Shown here piece by piece: positions 6,976 to 9,106 of a stretch of DNA of 9,106 nt (the first letter of the stretch is position 1; the number at the start of each line of letters is the position of its first letter). The stretch covers positions 1-9,106 of the forward strand of contig DUUU01000372.1 in NCBI GenBank assembly GCA_012841485.1, written 5' to 3'. The translations under genes and the position numbers were made by a program. Source of the stretch: Armatimonadota bacterium. GTDB taxonomy: Bacteria > Armatimonadota > JAAZEB01. Under the pieces are notes generated by a model. The model saw only the letters and a list, made by a program, of their open reading frames with translations. It was not told the origin of the DNA and ran no database searches.

Positions 6976-7914
6976 ATGGCTAAACACTCAACAAGAAGCG
7001 AACTCCTCCGCCCCCGCCGGAGCGGCGGTCGTTTCACCTGGGTGGCCGCGCTCACGACATGCGCTCTTCTGGGCGCGATGGCGCAGGCGAGCGCCCGCGA
7101 GCACCAGCTTGCGGGGATCCGGCTCGGCCGCCCCGCGAATCAGGTGACCGAGTTGTTCGGCGACCCGACGCGTACCTTCACGGGCGTGCCCACCGGAGGC
7201 CAGGGCGGGATGCCAGGAGCCGAGGGGATGGGTGCCCCCGGGATGGCGCCCGGCGGCCCGGCGATGCCAGGCGCGATGCCTGGCATGGAGGGGGGCATGC
7301 CAGGCGATCCGATGATGGGCATGGCGCCCGGTGGAATGGGCGGCGGCATGGGCATTCCGGTGCCTCCTCCCCAGAAGTACGAGGGGAAGATCGCGGCAAT
7401 GAAGCCGGAGGAGTTTATCGGCAGGCTTCTGGCCGCCCCGGCGGCAGCCGCCCCTGCTGGCGGAGATCCGCAGATGGGAATGGCCCCGGGAGCAATGCCG
7501 GGCATGGATGCGGGTATGCCTGGCATGCCTGGGATGCCAGGCGGCGCGCCCGCTCAGAGCACCGCGCCACCCACTCCCAAGTGGATCTACGAGCGCTCTC
7601 GCGATAGCGCCACCTTCGTCTTCGGCTTTGATGAGGATGGTCGCATCAACCTGGTCGTGGTTGGGGACGACAAGCCCTACTCGATCACGCGCGGCGGGCG
7701 AAAGCCTCCCTTCGCCGGGGCGAAAACCGCGAAGGGGATCGGTTTGGGCGCGGACTTCAAGAGCGTGATCCTCGCCTACGGCTTCCCTGAGTCGACGGAG
7801 ATCCTGGGCGACGAGGTGCTCCTGAAGTACTTTGAACGGCATGGCGTCGCCTTCACCTTCCGGCAGAACTTCATGAAGGTGACCTCGATTGCTATCAAAT
7901 CGCCGGAAGAGTGA
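6976..7914 (+). CDS. Secreted protein with MPG-rich inserts and two BamE-like units (paralog 1), function unknown
   Basis: A protein of 312 aa. A basic n-region (1-20), hydrophobic core and ASA40 before R41 form a signal peptide. The first unit starts LAGIRLG....V...FGDP (45-64). It is interrupted by Met/Pro/Gly-rich tracts (about 78-126 and 166-190), separated by a segment that may be helical (134-160). It resumes at WIYERSRD....FVFGFDEDGRI (203-224). A second unit, GIGLG....VILAYGFPE...GDEVLLKY...GVAF....VTSI, fills 254-306. The 'G...V...G.P......W.Y......F.F..dG.i' order resembles the SmpA/OmlA/BamE family, an inferred similarity. The frame is open upstream to 6715 inside the hydrolase gene; ATG 6976 is chosen because the signal peptide begins there. 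The downstream gene is a clear paralog. Role unknown; periplasmic or surface location is inferred. Confidence 0.88.
   Translation: MAKHSTRSELLRPRRSGGRFTWVAALTTCALLGAMAQASAREHQLAGIRLGRPANQVTELFGDPTRTFTGVPTGGQGGMPGAEGMGAPGMAPGGPAMPGAMPGMEGGMPGDPMMGMAPGGMGGGMGIPVPPPQKYEGKIAAMKPEEFIGRLLAAPAAAAPAGGDPQMGMAPGAMPGMDAGMPGMPGMPGGAPAQSTAPPTPKWIYERSRDSATFVFGFDEDGRINLVVVGDDKPYSITRGGRKPPFAGAKTAKGIGLGADFKSVILAYGFPESTEILGDEVLLKYFERHGVAFTFRQNFMKVTSIAIKSPEE
7207..7353 (+). repeat. Met-Pro-Gly-rich coding tract, first block of paralog 1
   Basis: This encodes residues 78-126, dominated by Met, Pro, Gly and Ala, with repeated MPG and APGG units. The repeat is at protein level with mixed synonymous codons. Pro in MPG is CCA or CCT here. 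Those codons create short palindromes, including a perfect 9-bp stem: 7264-7272 pairs with 7278-7286. Confidence 0.8.
7471..7545 (+). repeat. Met-Pro-Gly-rich coding tract, second block of paralog 1
   Basis: This encodes residues 166-190, including three consecutive MPG units (181-189). A perfect 9-bp inverted repeat, gcctggcat at 7518-7526 with atgccaggc at 7534-7542, falls within it. It uses the same 9-mer as the first block. Confidence 0.8.
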
Positions 7915-8016
7915 AAGCAGAATGGCAGACGCGCGATCCCGCGTCACAGGACGATGGTGTGCCTTGCCACGGGTTGATCAGGGCATAGACCGGATGGCTA
8001 GCGAGGTAAGATACCG
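7915..8016 (+). other. Spacer between the paralogs with a 6-bp hairpin
   Basis: These 102 bp hold gacgcg (7928-7933) pairing with cgcgtc (7940-7945) across a 6-nt loop, 14 nt after the stop of paralog 1. No T-run follows, so it is not a standard intrinsic terminator and read-through into paralog 2 is likely. GAGG at 8003-8006, 10 nt before ATG 8017, is a good ribosome binding site for paralog 2. Confidence 0.4.
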
Positions 8017-8709
8017 ATGAAAGCTCTATGGTTGGCGATGGCGGCGCTTCTTGGCGCCAGTGGCATCGCAGTCGCAGGGCCGGCGCCAGGCGGAGGGATG
8101 GAGACCCAACTCGCGGGTATCCAGCTCGGGAAGTCTGCGGTCACGGTCGTTCAGGCATATGGCAATCCGCGGCGTGTCCAGGTGGGCACGGTGACGGCGC
8201 CGGGTCAGTCGGGCGGAGCCGGTGGCGCAGGCATGCCCGGCATGCCCGGTGGCGAGATGGGCGGGATGCCCGGTGGGGCTCCGCCGATGGGCGGCCCTGG
8301 GATGCCGGGCCCGGAGATGGGCGGCATGCCCGGAGGATCGCCTCAGCCGGCGCAGACTCATCAAACCATCCACTGGATCTATGAGCGAGAGCGCGAAGGC
8401 GTCGTCTACGTCTTCGGCTTCGATGAAGAGGGCACTGTGGTCGCGATCACCGTCGGGGATGGCCTGGAAGACTCCGTCAACCGAGGTGGTACCCGCCGCC
8501 CCTTCGCGGGGGCGAGGACCAGCCGCGGCATCAAGCTGGGGGATCCCTTCCGCGAGGTGATCCGTGCCTACGGCTATCCCGAGACGCAGCAGAACGCGGG
8601 GGACGAGGTCGTCCTCACCTATTACGAGAAGGCAGGGGTCGCCTTCTCGATGAAGCAGGGTGTCATGCGTGTGACCTCCATCACGATCCGCGATATGGGT
8701 GCGCATTAG
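8017..8709 (+). CDS. Secreted protein with MPG-rich insert and two BamE-like units (paralog 2), function unknown
   Basis: A protein of 230 aa. A short signal peptide ends near AVA20 before G21. The first unit begins LAGIQLG....V...YGNP (32-51). A Met/Pro/Gly-rich insert covers about 71-108. The unit resumes at WIYEREREG..YVFGFDEEG (120-139). The second unit, GIKLG....VIRAYGYPE...GDEVVLTYYE..GVAF....VTSI, runs 171-222. By hand, without gaps, about 56 of 105 residues in the C-terminal part (from WIYER) match paralog 1, so the two genes come from a tandem duplication. This copy has one MPG block and lacks the intervening segment of paralog 1, which explains its smaller size. The SmpA/BamE-like reading is inference; no function can be named. 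It ends 27 nt before dnaG, in the same reading frame. Confidence 0.89.
   Translation: MKALWLAMAALLGASGIAVAGPAPGGGMETQLAGIQLGKSAVTVVQAYGNPRRVQVGTVTAPGQSGGAGGAGMPGMPGGEMGGMPGGAPPMGGPGMPGPEMGGMPGGSPQPAQTHQTIHWIYEREREGVVYVFGFDEEGTVVAITVGDGLEDSVNRGGTRRPFAGARTSRGIKLGDPFREVIRAYGYPETQQNAGDEVVLTYYEKAGVAFSMKQGVMRVTSITIRDMGAH
8227..8340 (+). repeat. Met-Pro-Gly-rich coding tract of paralog 2
   Basis: This encodes residues 71-108, a mix of MPG, MGG and GGP units. Pro in MPG is CCC four times and CCG once, unlike paralog 1, where CCA and CCT dominate. Confidence 0.78.
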
Positions 8710-8721
8710 GCGGATAGTTGT

Positions 8722-8727
8722 GGGGAG
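8722..8727 (+). promoter_or_regulatory. Ribosome binding site that supports the TTG start of dnaG
   Basis: GGGGAG lies 9 nt before TTG 8737. No ATG or GTG is available in frame between the upstream stop (8707-8709) and the conserved primase N-terminus, so this site and the TTG fix the start. Confidence 0.6.
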
Positions 8728-8736
8728 AGCGACGCG

Positions 8737-9106
8737 TTGTCCATCGCTGAGGAGACGATTGAAGCGATTCGCGCGCGTGCGGATATCGCCGCCGTGGTAT
8801 CGCAGTATGTGACCTTGAAAAGACGGGGGCGCAATCTTGTTGGCCTGTGCCCCTTTCATACGGAAAAGACACCCTCGTTCAGCGTTTTTCCGGAGAGGCA
8901 AAGCTGGCATTGCTTCGGGTGTGGTGAGGGGGGCAACGTCTTCACCTTCCTGATGCGCATCGACCATCTCACCTTCCCGGAAGCGGTGGAGCGTCTGGGC
9001 CAGCAAGTGGGCATCCCGGTTGAACGGAGCCGGGAGAATGCCGCGCGCCGAAGCCTGCGGCAGCAGATCCTTGAAGCCAACCAGGCGGCGGCGGAGTTCT
9101 TCGCCC
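8737..9106 (+). CDS. dnaG: DNA primase DnaG, N-terminal part (runs off the window)
   Basis: The first 123 codons of DNA primase, which makes RNA primers for the replication fork. The N-terminus (SIAEETIEAIRARADI) and the CHC2 zinc-binding domain are typical: CPFH at 38-41, EKTPSFSV at 43-50, and CFGCGEGGN at 59-67. The probable zinc ligands are Cys38, His41, Cys59 and Cys62. The following FTFLMRIDHLTFPEAVE matches the family helix after the ribbon. The TOPRIM catalytic and helicase-binding domains lie beyond the window. Translation must begin at TTG 8737, the only start-type codon near the conserved N-terminus. The gene lies 27 nt after the second secreted paralog without a terminator. In many bacteria dnaG is followed by the primary sigma factor gene, which cannot be seen here. 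Confidence 0.95.
   Translation, partial: MSIAEETIEAIRARADIAAVVSQYVTLKRRGRNLVGLCPFHTEKTPSFSVFPERQSWHCFGCGEGGNVFTFLMRIDHLTFPEAVERLGQQVGIPVERSRENAARRSLRQQILEANQAAAEFFA

Noticed and set aside
7140..7526. Antisense MPG-rich open frame opposite paralog 1
   Set aside because: It arises because the MPG codons are near-palindromic. It has no start site or domain of its own.
7928..7945. Hairpin after paralog 1 as an intrinsic terminator
   Set aside because: The stem is only 6 bp and no T-run follows.

Overview
This is a high-GC bacterial window of 9,106 bp with two gene blocks that diverge from a gap at about 4838-5255. All calls come from reading the sequence; no database search was possible. The host cannot be fixed. 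High GC, a probable lipoprotein, a secreted SGNH hydrolase with a CBM9-like module, and SmpA/BamE-like secreted proteins point to a diderm or diderm-related environmental lineage. Armatimonadota is one guess, held with low confidence.

Left block (minus strand, read from about 4837 down to 50): a coiled-coil C4 zinc-ribbon protein, a small probable lipoprotein, an AI-2E/PerM-family permease, and phosphoenolpyruvate synthase. The lipoprotein stop and the permease GTG start overlap in a GTGA junction. The other gaps are 95 and 80 nt with no convincing terminator, so the four genes may be one transcript. A 14-codon tail at the far left edge may be the end of a converging plus-strand gene.

Central gap (4838-5255, about 420 bp): no convincing gene or recognised RNA. 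It holds several perfect inverted repeats. Two of them share bases and could form mutually exclusive hairpins in the leader of the zinc-ribbon transcript.

Right block (plus strand, 5256 to the end): a secreted SGNH/GDSL hydrolase fused to a CBM9-like domain, two tandem paralogous secreted proteins of unknown function, and the 5' end of the DNA primase gene dnaG, which begins at a TTG codon 27 nt after the second paralog.

The most notable content is the paralog pair (6976-7914 and 8017-8709). Each has a signal peptide, two copies of a 'GI-LG....V...YG-P' unit that resembles the SmpA/OmlA/BamE pattern, and a Met-Pro-Gly-rich low-complexity insert inside the first unit. The pair sits directly upstream of, and possibly cotranscribed with, dnaG.
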